A DNA stretch of 64,000 bases. Origin: Styela clava (lineage: Eukaryota > Chordata > Ascidiacea > Stolidobranchia > Styelidae). The translations under genes and the position numbers were made by a program. Positions 14,301-27,035 of the stretch are shown here, one piece after another. Numbering within the stretch: position 1 is the stretch's first letter; each line of letters begins with the position of its first letter. The stretch lies in NCBI RefSeq assembly GCF_964204865.1, contig NC_135259.1, positions 12,596,974-12,660,973 of the forward strand, written 5' to 3'. The notes beneath the pieces are model-generated. The model was not told the DNA's origin, did no database searches, and was given only the letters and a program-made list of their open reading frames with translations.

Positions 14301-17300
14301 CAGCATAATAAAATAATTCCCTTGGTCTTAAAAATATAAAATTTTATTTTCTATAAAATATTTTTTAAATAAAATATACAGTTTGTCCAGCAAGAAATCC
14401 CGTTTACACTGAAATTTCTGTTTTTCCACCCGTTCACATAGCGATAAATCAAATGTTTGGAAGTGCGGTTAAATACTATTAAATATGAATGTGTATTTCC
14501 GGTACTTCCGTAGTATGTGAACCAAGATGGCGGACACCGGAACGTAGTATGTGTACCAGGTTAAGGTTATGCCATAATTTTAGGTACAAATACTACGGAA
14601 GTCACTCGACTAGTCCCCGAACTCGTAATGGTTCTAAAATAAGGAAAATTGGATTAAAATGATGGCCTAACCACCTGGTACACATACTACGTTCCGGTGC
14701 CCGCCATCTTGGTTCGCATAATATACAGGAGTACCGTATTTCCTTGGCAATTACCTTTAAATTATCACGTCTGATTTTTAGATCCAGAGAATGTAGTAAA
14801 GTATTGGCTTGCGTAGGAGAATATTTTAACTACAAACCATGCTATGAGGTTTTCTGTGACACTGGAGAAAGTAAGAACTTTGACTTTTATTCACATGCAT
14901 TGGACGGGTCTCAACGGAATAAAAACAATAATGTGGTCAAGTGCAAAATTAACATGGATGAGCCTATTGAGATTTTGCACACAATTATTCCTAATAAGGC
15001 TAATGAAAACAATCAGCCACCGATACGGAATCTTTTTAGTCACCTTGCCTAGCCAATGTATTTTTTCTAGGGTAGTGAGATGAGCAAGAGTTTTGCGATG
15101 CCACAATATGGCTACTTCCAACAGTCTAAATTTGTGGTGAAGTTTATCTGTATGAAAATTTGAAACGTCGGCAAAATACATTGTTTTGCTAACACAGGTT
15201 TATTTATCCTCGACATGAATATAAACCAACTATGCGCTAGCTATTCTAAATTTCAATATTTGGAACGCTATACTATACTATAGGTTCAAGCGCTCCTTAC
15301 AGCGTCTGTGAAGATTCGACTGCAGGGGAAGTTATTCGATGCAATTTTTGAATGGAATAAATTGTTACGATACTATTTCATACTTCTCTGCTCAGTATTT
15401 GACAAGTATTCTCACTGAATTATATTAACAACTAAAAAAATAGCGACAGAAAAAGGGAAGCTTTGCTCCGAGCCTAGAAATAACTGTTACATAGCCAGCA
15501 AGAGCTATTATGGAACGACCGGAAGCTACAGATAATAATAATACTTTCACTGACACGCTACTGATTCAATTTTTTTACCGTTGTTTTGAGTAATACTTAC
15601 AAGTATAATTTTATTTTAACAATGTAAAAATAGAAGTCATGACTGAGACGTTTGGAACATGGACTCAATGGACCAATTGGATGGTCTGCGATAAACATTG
15701 TGGAAAAGGAAAGCAGACTTCTACTAGAACGTGTGCTAGAGTAAGTTAATTTTCAGTTTTCTACAATTTCATTTACCGGTACAATTCAAAATCCTACAAA
15801 TAAGTAAATTTGTGGTTTCGTTAACAACAACAACGATAGACGTAACAGATATTATTCCAATTTCATCGAAGAATTTTCATGTTGCTCTCTGGAGCGTTTG
15901 AGATTTTCTTACACGCTTTTCACACTATGTAAGACTCAACTAGACAAGGAGCTATCATGGTTTGTAAGGACTGTAACACATTTCAGGTACGGTATTTCCT
16001 ACCCAATTTATTGCACTATAGGTTAGTAGTTGTGTTACATGAGATCTGAGAACAGGATGTTTCACCTCCGATAACAACATAGCTAAGTCCAACGCTTTAA
16101 CCACAATGCCATTTTGTTTTCTTATAACAATCGCTCTCAATGTCAATGATTCCATGCGGTACATATGCTGGCTAATTTACAATGCTATTTATTGTTAACC
16201 CTATTTACGTTGTTGAGTTAGCTTGTATTTTTTCAGATTAGACTAATTTTTTTTTTATCTATTACCGGTATATATTTTAAGTATTTATGACGATGTCGAT
16301 TCCGCCACCGAATCACCTTACTTCAGCACTTGAAGTTGTCTTCACGCACTCTTATCCGAACACTGGCAAACATGTGAACACAAAAACATGTGTAATCCTG
16401 TAAAATCAAATGACTATCAGTTCCATAATGCACTAACGCTGTGATATTAGTATTCTGTTTTCGCGCTGCATTCCTGCTGTCGTTCCCATGGTTACTCGCA
16501 CATATGTGGTTGGAGTCGTTTTTTTGTTTTTCCGTGTATTGGGCGTCTCCTGGATGTTCAGGTCGTCTCGATTTCTATTTCTTCTTGAAGTTTTCATTGT
16601 ATTTTAATTACTGTTAGATTTTATCACAGTTGTCGCCGATCGATAACCAGTATTGGTTTCTCGCGACTTCTTTCACTCCGAATTACCGTTTTTCCTCCTT
16701 TTTATATTCTGTATCCATTTTGTGTATTTCATGTATGGCGAAAAAATAAACTACTGATTACGCTTTCTTATTCAGAATGAAGAATATCTCCCAATCAAAC
16801 GCTGTGCCATTCCAGATGATGTACCAAATTTGAGCGAACATGGCAACGTAAGAGTTAGAGAATGTGAGCTTAGAGCTTGTGCAGGACAACCTGCTGGATC
16901 TGGTTCGACAAATTCAAATAACGTTGTCACAACAGCAGCACCTGGAGGAGCAGTCGGTGGTAAATATGAATTATTAGCTTTCGATGTCAGGTTTACGGTT
17001 GTTACTTACGCTTCGATGAGTGTTTGATAACTTTTTTTTGAATTCCCTTGGAATAAACCAATTTTAGAGCATTTTTAAATCCTGATATGGATAAACATTG
17101 GGTGTCCTCAATATCTCATGAAATGTCGATAGCTAGTCATGTTTACTATTCCTGGTGCCCTGACACGGAGGTTGCCTTATTGGTCAAAGAATGAAAAACA
17201 ACAACTCGTTTATATTTTTTATTCAGGGTCATCCAACCAGTGGGGCGAATGGAGTCAATGGTCAACTTGTGACGTCACGTGTGGAGAAGGACAATGGACG

Positions 17301-20300
17301 AGGTAACGGCATAGTTAGGAATTATAGGTCTAGGATTAATGGCAATAATGATATAACACCAACAAGCTTGAATTAGCTTGCCGAAATTTAATATTTTACT
17401 ATAACTCGAATATAGTCTGTTTCTATAAATTAAATTGAATGTCCCGAGTCTTGTCGCAAGGTCTATCAACTTCCAATTGAATATTTCATAGATAAGTCGA
17501 AAAAAAAACTATTGTACATTACCATAGTAGTGAGATCAAACTCTTAAGAAAAATGCATTCAAATTACCTCTAAAATAGCAAACGCTTTTTTAGGAATATT
17601 CATTTATAGACTGCAAAAGTAAAACTTCCTTTTAAGTGATTACACTTGAAACAAGTTCATGCATCTGAAACAAACAACAGCTCAAGTACTCCTATACCCG
17701 CCATGTTTTGGTAACCGGTCGAGAGAGAGACGGGGGGGGGGGGGGGGGGGGGGCTCACGAAGTATGTGCAACAAGATGGCGCACAACCTGAACCCTAACC
17801 TGGTACAACCACTATGTTCAGGCTGTGCGCCATCTTGGTGCACATACTTCAGGAGGTCCGACGGGAGTTCACCATATGATTAAATTGTCTTGTCACCTTT
17901 CCTCTCTTACTCAAAATAATTTGCGATTCTAATCATTTTTAAATATTTGAATCATTTGCCTAGCCCTGATTGACATTTTATGGAATATTTCGGTTCAGAA
18001 ATTTCTTATTCGGCGAGGAATGTTTGACAATAAGGGATTGCGTTGAATAAACGCTCCTGAGTAAGAGATTCCGTTTCGATACCTACCATGTTTTCCGAAA
18101 ATAAGTCAGTGTCTTATTTCAATTTTATATCGAAAAATAACACCAGGGCTTATTTTGGGGGGATGGCTTTCATTTTTTTTATCAAAAACAAAATTGCAAA
18201 GTAGAGATATACAAGATTTTCAAATATACAAAATACGAAAACCGAAATCCATTTACTTATAAATAACACATTTTTATTTTTAAAAAAAAACCTGCTAAAC
18301 ATAGATCAAATGACCATATTATCACCTCCTGTGATGAATGTCTTGCAAGTCACCAGATTCATAAATTTCGATGAAGATTTCATTTAACTGATCGACTAGA
18401 TCTTATTTTTGAGGGGAGGGCTTTCATCGATTAAAATCATTATTAAAATTCAGACTAGGTTTTATTTTCGGCGGAACACGGTACTAAACTCTAGTTAGTC
18501 AGAACCTGATTTAAGATTATTTTCTGCACAAATAAAGAAAATATCCACTTAATTATTAATATTAAACAAAGCATTTTTCGTTATTCGCAGGGAAAGAACA
18601 TGTCCCGTGAGTGGTAGCTGTGTTGGTGCAAGTCACAGCTTCCAGTCATGCAGTATGAATCCGTGCGGATCTAGTGATTATGGATATGGGGACACATCCG
18701 GAAGTGATTATGATAATAAGTTAATTTTTTCGACACTTAACTACTAAAAAACCAACTTTTGGCCTTTTTTGGTTAAAATAAATTGAAAATGCAAATATAC
18801 AGAAAATATGAATATAATCTATATTAAAAAACTTTCTGTTCAAAATTAGATGTATTTTCACCAAATACAAATTTCTCGCTCACGGTTAGTAATTTCAATA
18901 TACAGGGTGTCCAAAAAGTTTTGCCCGATTATAATATCTTTATAATCAAATTTTATTTTATTTTTTTAAAAAGATTTATAGTCAACCTGTTTCTAATTGA
19001 ATGTTGAATGTTGTAGTCCCCGTTTATCATACAACCAAATTTATTCAAATTTGCAATTGGTAATGCTTTGAAATCGGGCGGAACTTTTTGGACACCCTGT
19101 ATATATTATATTGTGGACAATCAAGATACTTTACGAACAACTAAGATTTGTCAAAGCTCTCTGTTAACCTTCCTGGTTTTTCTTCTAGGTTCTGAATCAA
19201 GCGAAACAAGTGCAACAGGATGGGGTGACTGGGGTAGATGGACACAATGCGATAAAACTTGCGGATCAGGAACAAGGTTAAAGTAAGTGTAAAGGAGATT
19301 GTAAACGCACTGACGTTAGGAGGTTGTGGCAAATGACAACGCCGTGGAGTATACGTTCTCCTAGTCCCACCTAGTTCAGCAGATGTGATAGTGCAGTGTT
19401 CTTTAAACTTTTTTCAGCGCGATCAGCGATTTCAGCGTAATTAATGAATTATTTAGTCCTCACGAAAATAATTAGTTCGATTCTGTTTTGTAATTTTGTC
19501 TTGTTTTTTAATTTGATTTTGTTTTGAAATATATGGAAAATTAGTAAGCGAACGTTAATTTACATTTTTTGCACGGATTTCGTTTTTATCCGGAATCTGA
19601 AAAAAAAACGAATTTCCAGAGTCAAGATTCGAAATTGATTTTCAAACAGATTTGGTTATCAGAGTCCAATTTTTTTTCTTCTGAATGAGCCCCGATAAAG
19701 CGTTTTTCCCAATTATAACGATAGCCATTGGTAAATAAGCAAACACCAATCATTGTATATTCACACTAGAACGAGGAAATGTAAATCGTACTTCTGCGAG
19801 GGATCATATAAAGAAACGGAAAGCTGCCAAGAAAGTCAGTGTTCTTCTGGACGAGATGGTAAATTGTATTTTACTTTCTCAAAGTGTTACTCATTCTAAA
19901 AACCATTCAACAATAATTTACTTTATAGTTGCAGATTTGTTTCAAAGCAAGAGTATCAGCGTTATAAAAAACGTATGTCCTTACGGAAAATTATTTATTG
20001 GGAAATTCAATAAAGATATGTTTCCTGATTTACTTTGTCTTTACCCAGACGGATTCGCGTAAGTAATGCGGATTATTGTAATTGAAATGTTTAGTTTTGT
20101 ATTTCCAAGCTTTGAAAAGGACAAAACATCATTGATGAAGTATCAGTATAGTGTTGCGTTTTTTCACAATTCCAAAAATGACTTTTTTCTCTTGATTAGA
20201 TTACTTTTCCCTACTGTTAGCCTTTATATTACTATTTCAAAATTTGAGTGTTTTTGTAAAAAGGTAAAAAAGAGTTTTTATAAAAAGTTAAGAAAAGGCA

Positions 20301-21780
20301 AACACTTGGTGCGTTTTGGAAACAACAGGCTTAGAATATTAGTCAATTGTACGTCGTGCTCATTTATTTCAGCATCGCTCTCTTGTTATATATACAAATG
20401 TTGACTTTCAGACGATTGTACTACACCGACCCATTTAAAGCGGCGATGGGAGCTACGGTGAATTGGGAGGGAACAACTCTACATTGCAGTTTTACTGATG
20501 ATGATGAAAACACACGTATTTACGTACAAGATTTCAATAGAGACGGATTAGATGATTTAGCCTGTCACAACCAAGTGACAAAGTAAGTCGTTTTTATGCA
20601 TCGATTTCACTATTTCCCAGCCTTTTTAAATTCGATACACATAAACGTAAAATAATCGAAAGTCAGTTTACAGAAATTAAATTTACTTCGAGCAGTATAA
20701 TAGGAAGAACGTCCCAGGATATTAAAGATCACGCAATGCTATTATTTAATTGTTAACTGCCGAACAATTGCATTGTAATTTCCCTTGAAAGGAGCGGAAT
20801 AGTTTTCTGATCCGTTCTGACCCAAACTGGATCAAATCGCTGGTCGATGTTACTTACCGGTATCACTAGATTGCAATGTGGCAACTCTGTCATCCGTTAT
20901 TTTTATGCAGGGGAAACTACATTTATGTCAGCCAGTGCCAGCCAAAATTAAATTTAAATATTAGATGATAGCGTTTATAAAGAATAAAGCAGTCAAACTC
21001 ACGTCCAGGGTCAGTGAAATTAAAAAATTTGTTGCGCAAAAGACTTCAAGTTAGCTTTACCCGTCCATAGCATTATAAAATACAAATTTGGAATAGTCCC
21101 TATACCAGTGGTACCCAATCGTTTATGGCTCGTGGCCCCCTTCTGAAGGCTTTAGTACTCATGCTCCCCTGTTGATCATTCCAAAAAATACGAGTAATGC
21201 GCGCATTGCGCATATTTTACTAGAGTTAGGCCATCTGGAATTACTTTGATGAAGCCAAAGGTAACGAAATTGTCGTCCCATTTCTGTTTCTCGAGAATAT
21301 TAGAAATTGAAATTTTTTTCCGGGTCTACAATACGTTTACGACGGTTATTCTTGCAGCCTTGTGAAACTGTTATTATAAGTAAACTAAGTCTGTTCGTCA
21401 TCTGCGAGTCAGATGGCCTGTCAACCCAACTTTAAATCGGAGCATAATGATATTCATAGTTTTATTTTGATAGGTGGATTTCAAATCCCAGTATGATCAA
21501 ACAATGCATGCACAAGCAAGTAAAATCACCACGTGAAATAACCTTATCAAGTAATAAAACTATATTTACTGTTACTAATCATTTTTTTTAATCTCACAGA
21601 CAAATCGTGATAACTTTGAACAAGAATGGCGTCTTCCAACCATGGATTGATTGGCAAGGAAAGAGAAAGCGTTGCATCGGAGTAGTGGCATATCTTGAGA
21701 TGGACGGAGACGGGAATATCGATTTAGTTTGCGGTGACGAAAACAACTCATTCCAATACGTTTATCTAAGTAAACTTTGA
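5400..21780 (+). CDS. Type II membrane astacin metalloprotease with five TSP1 repeats and VCBS-like tail (21 exons, 844 aa)
   Basis: Exons: 5400-5421, 6002-6100, 6656-6754, 7171-7334, 8306-8429, 8542-8671, 10109-10278, 11784-11916, 12781-12896, 13654-13768, 14125-14253, 14782-14870, 15634-15740, 16776-16959, 17227-17302, 18591-18703, 19189-19282, 19770-19858, 19929-20058, 20412-20582, 21600-21780; phases agree throughout. MEAKDRQ begins a short cytoplasmic tail, followed by a membrane segment at about 18-41 and no signal peptide. Residues 47-120 are Cys-rich, partly antistasin-like. The astacin domain (about 150-343) has zinc motif HELMHTLGFYHEQSRKDRD (His239, Glu240, His243, His249) and Met-turn SGMHY (Met296, Tyr298). 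TSP1 repeats lie near 354-410, 412-461, 469-535, 565-618 and 631-680. The tail (697-844) has three VCBS/FG-GAP-like Asp/Asn loops. CUB and EGF domains are absent. It should be an ectoenzyme. The donor of exon 16 is uncertain. It resembles the ascidian sperm Tast proteases, from memory. Confidence 0.9.
5695..5882. mobile_element. MITE family B, copy 1
   Basis: A 188-base element with inverted ends: GGTTCCATTACATTTGAACC on the left and the inverse of a GTACATTTGAACCCATG-type end on the right. It is flanked by a perfect 8-bp duplication AGTAGAAA (5687-5694 and 5883-5890), as expected of hAT or P-type elements. It lies in intron 1 of the astacin gene. A second copy is at 27717-27920. Confidence 0.85.
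7831..8073. mobile_element. MITE family A (long form), copy 1
   Basis: About 243 bases with long inverted ends (left CTCCTGAAGTATGCG then ACCAAGATGGCGGACA, right its inverse ending GGGAGTACC). It is flanked by the exact 8-bp duplication CAACTTTG (7823-7830 and 8074-8081). It sits in the intron between astacin-gene exons 4 and 5 and has no coding capacity. Confidence 0.87.
8672..10108. other. Long intron of the astacin gene, no element seen
   Basis: Intron between exons 6 and 7. I found no repeated family and no convincing internal exon. It contains a run of 12 G near 9855. Short open frames here lack domain signals. Confidence 0.5.
10500..11580. repeat. Foldback-type inverted repeat in intron 7 of the astacin gene
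   Basis: The left arm (about 10515-10815) and right arm (about 11105-11405) are inverted copies of about 300 bases: both hold a CTGTCTGTTTATTTG-type run, a GCACGCGATATCTCACG segment, and a GGGGATCCCCTAACTTTCGA segment near the loop. Both arms end in ATCGATAAG-like sequence. A further partial right-arm copy follows at about 11440-11575. The loop is about 290 bases. It is a non-coding mobile-element remnant; both overlapping open frames are artefacts of the arms. Confidence 0.8.
12158..12505. mobile_element. Mariner-like MITE 1 (TA-flanked)
   Basis: The ends are inverted: CAAGGAGTCCTCGGGTTACG on the left, and the inverse of CAGGGAGTCCTCGACTTACG on the right. TA dinucleotides flank it, suggesting Tc1/mariner-type mobilisation. 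It lies in the intron between astacin-gene exons 8 and 9. Confidence 0.75.
14501..14735. mobile_element. MITE family A (long form), copy 2
   Basis: A 235-base element from GGTACTTCCGTAG to AGGAGTACC with inverted ends and perfect 8-bp flanking duplications GTATTTCC (14493-14500 and 14736-14743). It lies in the intron just before exon 12 of the astacin gene, only about 40 bases from the acceptor. Confidence 0.9.
16035..16110 (-). repeat. Possible tRNA-derived SINE remnant
   Basis: On the minus strand the sequence TGTGGTTAAAGCGTTGGAC resembles a tRNA-type A-box region as found in SINE heads, followed by a degenerate B-box-like GGAGGTGAAACATCC. A related TGTGGTTAAGGCGTTGAG occurs at 48.46 kb. 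No cloverleaf folds cleanly, so this is not called as a tRNA gene. Confidence 0.3.
17732..17858. mobile_element. Poly-G tract and MITE family A (short form), copy 2
   Basis: A run of 22 G (17732-17753) abuts a palindromic element of about 105 bases with the family A core CAAGATGGCGCACAACCTGA and end AGGAGGTCC. It lies in the intron between astacin-gene exons 15 and 16. The G run may mark the insertion site or be an assembly-sensitive homopolymer. Confidence 0.7.
18086..18481. mobile_element. Mariner-like MITE 2 (TA-flanked)
   Basis: The left end CCATGTTTTCCGAAAATAAG and the right end, inverse of CCGTGTTCCGCCGAAAATAA, form terminal inverted repeats flanked by TA. A GGGCTTATTTTGGGGG-like internal segment is shared with widespread invertebrate MITEs, from general knowledge. 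It is in intron 15 of the astacin gene. Confidence 0.75.
18903..19099. mobile_element. Mariner-like MITE 3 (TA-flanked)
   Basis: 197 bases with good inverted ends, CAGGGTGTCCAAAAAGTTTT on the left and its near inverse on the right (CCGATT is also shared), flanked by TA. It lies in the intron before exon 17 of the astacin gene. A lone end of the same type (GGACACCCTG) is at 45024-45033. Confidence 0.85.
21106..21180. mobile_element. hAT-like element end
   Basis: CAGTGGTACCCAATCG followed by GGCTCGTGGCCCCC matches the typical left end of hAT elements. No matching right end or transposase was identified within the intron (20583-21599), so this is a remnant. Confidence 0.5.
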
Positions 21781-23399
21781 AATTTAACTATATTCATGCC
21801 ATTTTTTACAGACTGCAAACAAAAATATCAAAAAATGGTAACATTTTATGACAGATTTAGTTTTTCTATGTACCAGAATCCGAATAGTTTCCTATTGATA
21901 TTAGTAAATAATAAAAATATTATAGCTTTGGTTATTATTTGCTTTTTTTGGGGGGGGGGGGTCATGTTATATTGTGAGAGTTTGGGTATAGTATAAATGT
22001 TCAGATGTTTTTGTTTGTTTGTTTGTTTTTCATTCGAACAACCTGATATTTTAAAATAATTCTTATTTCTTTCTATTTCGACAAAATTGAGTGTGATCGC
22101 TTGTAGCGGGCTTGGTATTTTTTTTTTTGTTAATTAATCTACTGCAGTTCAGTATATAGTTTCAATTATTAGAAAACGTAGTAATTTATTATATATCTGT
22201 AACCCATGATTTCTACTGTTTGTAAAATTACAATTGGTTTTTTCTCGGTAATGATATAATTGCATCGTTTCAGGGAAACTGAACTCAATTCCTATGGTAA
22301 TAAACGGTTATGTTCTCACTCAAGCCCCTAGTTGTGTTATTTAGATCGATATTTATAGAGTTTCGACAATTTTGTTCTTTGTCATATATATATTACATAC
22401 TGTTCTATGTGAAAATATTGGTAGTGTTCAACATTTACGAGCACTTTATGCTAGTTTGTTTTTCGGACTTCCAAACAAAAGCAGGAGCATATCAATGAAA
22501 CAATTAATTAACTGTTCAAGAAAGCGAATGACGCAATTGGCCATATTACAGGCTAAGTTTTCAACTGACCCTAATGTCATGTTTTACTCGAACCATATTC
22601 TCTTTGCAAAAAGGGGGATTAAATCAAAACCAAAAATGATGTGACAATACGGTAAAACTGTCTATATTTCAAGGATATCTTAGTGTAAAAATAAAAAATA
22701 AATGATTGCATACTCTAATCAAAACATTAGTTAAGCTGTTATTGTGCTTGGCTGAATATTAGAGTTTTAATCGCTTCATAAATTTCTGTAATTTTGCATA
22801 ATTGCTGACGCTTTTCCGGGACAAGATTTTTTGAAACAAGTGTTGTGTTCCTATCTCCGATTTTGCAAAATTGTTTTGCTAGTAATTTGCTTCCGAGCCA
22901 AAAGTGACATGCAAAAAGTTTGTTTAAACATACTAAGCTATTTAATTGACTGGATTATTCCAGTTAGAGGACCACTACCACACTTCAAGTAAATATTTTT
23001 CCTGTCAGCTTCGGATTTTAATTTTTGGTTTCTATTTACAAGTGAGCCTGATTCAAACTCTGATGCAAATATATGATATTTTAACTATTGCTCATAAAAA
23101 CCTATCTACCTAAAACATAGAACTTTTGTTAACGACAGTGTTTTTAGTATTTTTGTACATTGTTAAAATAAAACACGTTACATTTGTTAATATTCATTGT
23201 CATTTTTTCCATGCACAGTTGTTTGGGATAAGGGTACAGATTCGGCATGCTATAAACGCAACGATGTTTTTAATTAAATAATTTAACACGAACAGCATTG
23301 GCAGTACAAACTAGACAGACGTCTGTGCGACATTGACAACTACGATGCGGTGTTTATAAAGCAATTTTTACGATATCAATTTCACAACTGAAACCCGGA
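21781..23399. other. 3' flank of the astacin gene, no further gene seen
   Basis: Likely 3' UTR plus intergenic DNA. AATAAA-type signals occur near 21.91 and 22.69 kb. A GGAAACTG stretch after a CAG at 22272 could be an extra exon if the last coding exon were spliced at 21770, but no coherent coding continuation was found. A run of 11 G ends near 21960. Confidence 0.45.
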
Positions 23400-25995
23400 A
23401 TGACAATACTACCTAAACACCCTGGAAATCTTCTATTCGTTGTTTGTTCCGAGTGCGATTCAAAACTTACAGGAAACCACCAACACATGCACGGCCCGTT
23501 CCTATGTAAGTTTCATAACGCCTTCTCAGAATTACAGCTCACCCAAATGGGTTCATTTTCCACTGTTGCCAGATTAGAGACCTAATTGTTCGCTCATAGT
23601 TAGTTTTAATGTGAGTAATTGTTCACACCACATTATGAAATTTGAGGGAAACAGCGTTACTCACACAGTCACACGGCCTGTTTCACACAAGTTTCAACAC
23701 GTAACTGGGAATGATCAATGATATTATGTGATATCGCTGATATTACAAATGTATATGATGCGATGTCTCCATTGCATGTCGTTTGGTGTTTTAACACTTC
23801 TGCACACATTAGGACATAGCGAAATAGGCTGATGCTATTAAACAGCCATTTCCGTTATGTTCCGACGCGAACGAGTTTGAATAAACTTGCTATTTGGTTC
23901 TAAATTAGCCCGTACTTAGTATTTCAAATTGATTCTCTGGATTTGATGATAGACTTGATTACACTGCGGATCTACCATGAGCGGGTCTGAATTTATGAAG
24001 CCCGTTCCGTGAAAGTTCCACCGTGTATCACAAGATTCCTCTACAAAGGAAGGATGTTGTTTCCAATACACGTTCAAACTTGTCTGAAACAGCCAGTGGA
24101 CACAAGCGGCCTGTTTCACGATAAGTTTCAGTGCGTATCTGGATAATATAAAATCACACAGTACTTTCAAAGTTGCAGGTACTATATAAACGGTAGTAAA
24201 TATTATTCTGTTCCGTAATGAGAAGTTAAGACCCTATCAGTTGATGTCGAAATTGTACGATGGGGGACATAGGAGAAAGTACCGAATAAATTTCAGCCCT
24301 TTCCGTTATGTTCCGTATCGGGCATTCGAGTATAAAACATTATCATTTAATGTTGAAATTGTATTTAAAACACAGAAGAGAAAGTGCCAAACATAGTACA
24401 GCCTTTTATGTTGTGTTTCGTACCGGTAGCGTGAGCATCATAAAACTTCGACACTCGAACTATCGCGAATGAGCAAAAACCTTCCACCCGATTTCCAAAT
24501 TGTACGCTGTAGGACATAGAGGAAAGTGCCGAGCACGATACAGCCCTTTCATTTATGTTCCGTTGCGTACATTCGAGTGTATCAGCCATTTTGGCGTATG
24601 TTAGATTGACTTAGGAATCACATGAATTCATTCGAGGATAATCAAGTTTGCACACTGTGAGACACATCGAAAAAGACTATTGTAGCACAGCCCTTTCCGT
24701 TATGTTCCGAAGTGGATCAAATGCAATTGTCATCGTCTTCAATTGTATAACTACGAAATGAAACCTGCTTGAAGATAATCAAAATGACACACTGTAGGAC
24801 ACATCGGAAAAGACTATTATACCACAGCCCTTTCCGTTATGTTCCGTGGTGTATGTTTGAATATACCGAATATCATTGTCAATTTATTCGATTACATGAA
24901 GTTTATTTACATCGAACATGAAACCTACTTGAAGATAAATAAAATGGCACACTGTGAGACATATCAGAAAAGACCGAATAATTGAGTACAGCCCTTTCCG
25001 TTATGTTCCGTAGTGGACTTTCGAAAATGCCTAATGTCATTCTTATATTCTTAAATTGCATTATGTTTATCTATCTTGAAAATGAAAACTGAAGATAACT
25101 AAAACGGCACACTATGAGACATAGCAGAAAAGACTGAATACTTGATCAGTCCTTTCCGTTATGTTCCGTAGTGGACTTTCGAAAATACCAAAGTGTCATT
25201 CTTACTTTGTTTAAATGCATAAATTAAGTTTATTTTCCTCAAAATGACAACTGTTTGAAGATAATTAAAATGGCACACAATGAGACATATCAGAAAAGAC
25301 CGAATATATACTTGATCAGTCCTTTCCGTTATGTTCCGTTGCGAACCATCGAATCTGGCAACTTTCTGGTTTGTAGCATCATCCCATCAGCGTACCGGTG
25401 CCCGGTAGTGCATCGCGCCCTAAAGAACTGCAGAAGATAGTCAATGTCGCTCACTTTGAGACATATCTGAAAAGACTTGATAAAAACAGTCCTTTCCGAT
25501 ATGTTCCGTTATGAGCCATTGAAAATTTGTGAATGTACTTACAAATATTTAACATGTAACTTTCCGTTAAGTTACACGGAAAGCAGCCAATTTGAAAACA
25601 TTGTTGCGGTATTGAGTTCGGTGGGGATCATTCTGGAATGGATCTCGAGTTTTACAAACCCGTTCCAAGAAAGTTCCAAATCGAAAACAATGAATGTCCC
25701 TAAAAGCAGGTCTGTTGCTTGAAGGAGAGTGAGCAGTTTGCTATCGATTTCGGACTGGATTCTGATTTTAAAGCAAGATCGTTCGCACTTCTTCCGGCAT
25801 GTAATCCTTTGTCTGGAACATCGGAACTACCTGATTGTTTGTTATCTACCACACCTTGAGCCTATAGGTCGATATTTCGAATATTAATTAGCGCTTACGC
25901 AATATGCTAATAGGCGGGAGCCGACGCATCGCATATCCCGCAGACTTATACGTTCAATTAAGGATTAGCTGCGGGTGGCGTAATAGCAAACAAAA
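23400..25995. repeat. Left arm of a large foldback element
   Basis: The arm is a string of imperfect units of about 105-170 bases, each with CCTTTCCGTTATGTTCCG or a variant. Clear copies lie near 23.85, 24.30, 24.54, 24.69, 24.83, 24.99, 25.15, 25.32 and 25.49 kb. Many units also share a GAGACATATCAGAAAAGAC-type box. Outer landmark: CACGGCCCGTTCC near 23.49 kb. Inner landmark: CTGGAACATCGGAACTACC near 25.82 kb. Both recur inverted in the right arm. Confidence 0.85.
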
Positions 25996-27035
25996 GAATA
26001 ATAAGTTGAATGAGAGATAGTTCTCTAACACAATTGTAAGAGACAAAGCGAACCCACTTAATTTATTTCGTTCAATCAATTATTTAGGTAGTTCATATTT
26101 TATGTTCAATACAAACTATATAGGAAATTCATAAATCATCGGTCAATGATTCGTCTCCAAATATCTCAATCATTGTCGTTGAAGCTGAGCCAATCACAAA
26201 TCCAACAAATTTTGACAGTAATACCCAATTGCCGTTTCTATGTAGATATATGCTATACCTCGTTTAGGTAGGCTGTCTAATAATATTAATTCAAAAATCC
26301 AATAGAAGTAAAGAGAACCTAAAATACTGCGAATTAGATAAGATATCCTGATAATGCGCTTTTATCAGATAATCTTATTATCAAAATCTTTATTATTAAA
26401 AATATTGTCTAGCGTTATAATGTAAGCTTCTGTTTACCGAGGGTTTTTACTAATTAGATTTGACGAACTCGACTCTTAGGACTTTGATCTTGTTTTTCAA
26501 CTTCATAGGGTCGAAAGTTGTTTTTGTTCAATCAAATGACGATCTCGTTTCTCAACGTTACATTAAGTTTAGAAGAACAGTTTCCAGATACACACAAATT
26601 CTTTGAGGTATCTTCAGACCTGAGCCATATTTTACCTTTCGAATCTGCTTAGTACTTACTCATGGATAGAGGATTCTATATTATTGGTTTGGATTTAACA
26701 GCAACAAAAATGGATTCAATTTGTATTGAGAGATATTTAGAACAATACTAGATAGATATTTAGCACCACACATATACACCAATCTTTCTAACTCAACTTC
26801 TTTCTGCATACGCAATTTAGATACATGACATATCAATTAATATAAACTTCTTTTGTCGTATTATGAAAATAAAATGCGAGTAATACGAAGTATAATCATT
26901 CTATGTAACATTAGTAACTGAATTGACATATTCTTATGTGATTGGATTGTCATCAAATTCTTTAGACTACACTTGCGCCCAACGGATACTTATTAAAATC
27001 GAGTTTCTTATTGGAAACGAAGTGACACTATAGAT

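Noticed and set aside
20066-20404. 112-codon open frame
   Set aside because: It lies within an intron of the astacin gene, is Phe/Lys-rich from AT-rich DNA and matches nothing recognised.
21778-22500. Extension of the astacin gene beyond the TGA at 21778-21780
   Set aside because: A donor-like AGTAAAC occurs just before the stop, but joining it to the CAG at 22272 gives no coherent extra domain. The stop after the third VCBS-like unit is simpler.
23800-25600. CRISPR-like regularly spaced repeats
   Set aside because: The repeats are imperfect, the spacers also resemble one another, and inverted copies face them 4 kb away in a eukaryotic context. A foldback arm explains this.
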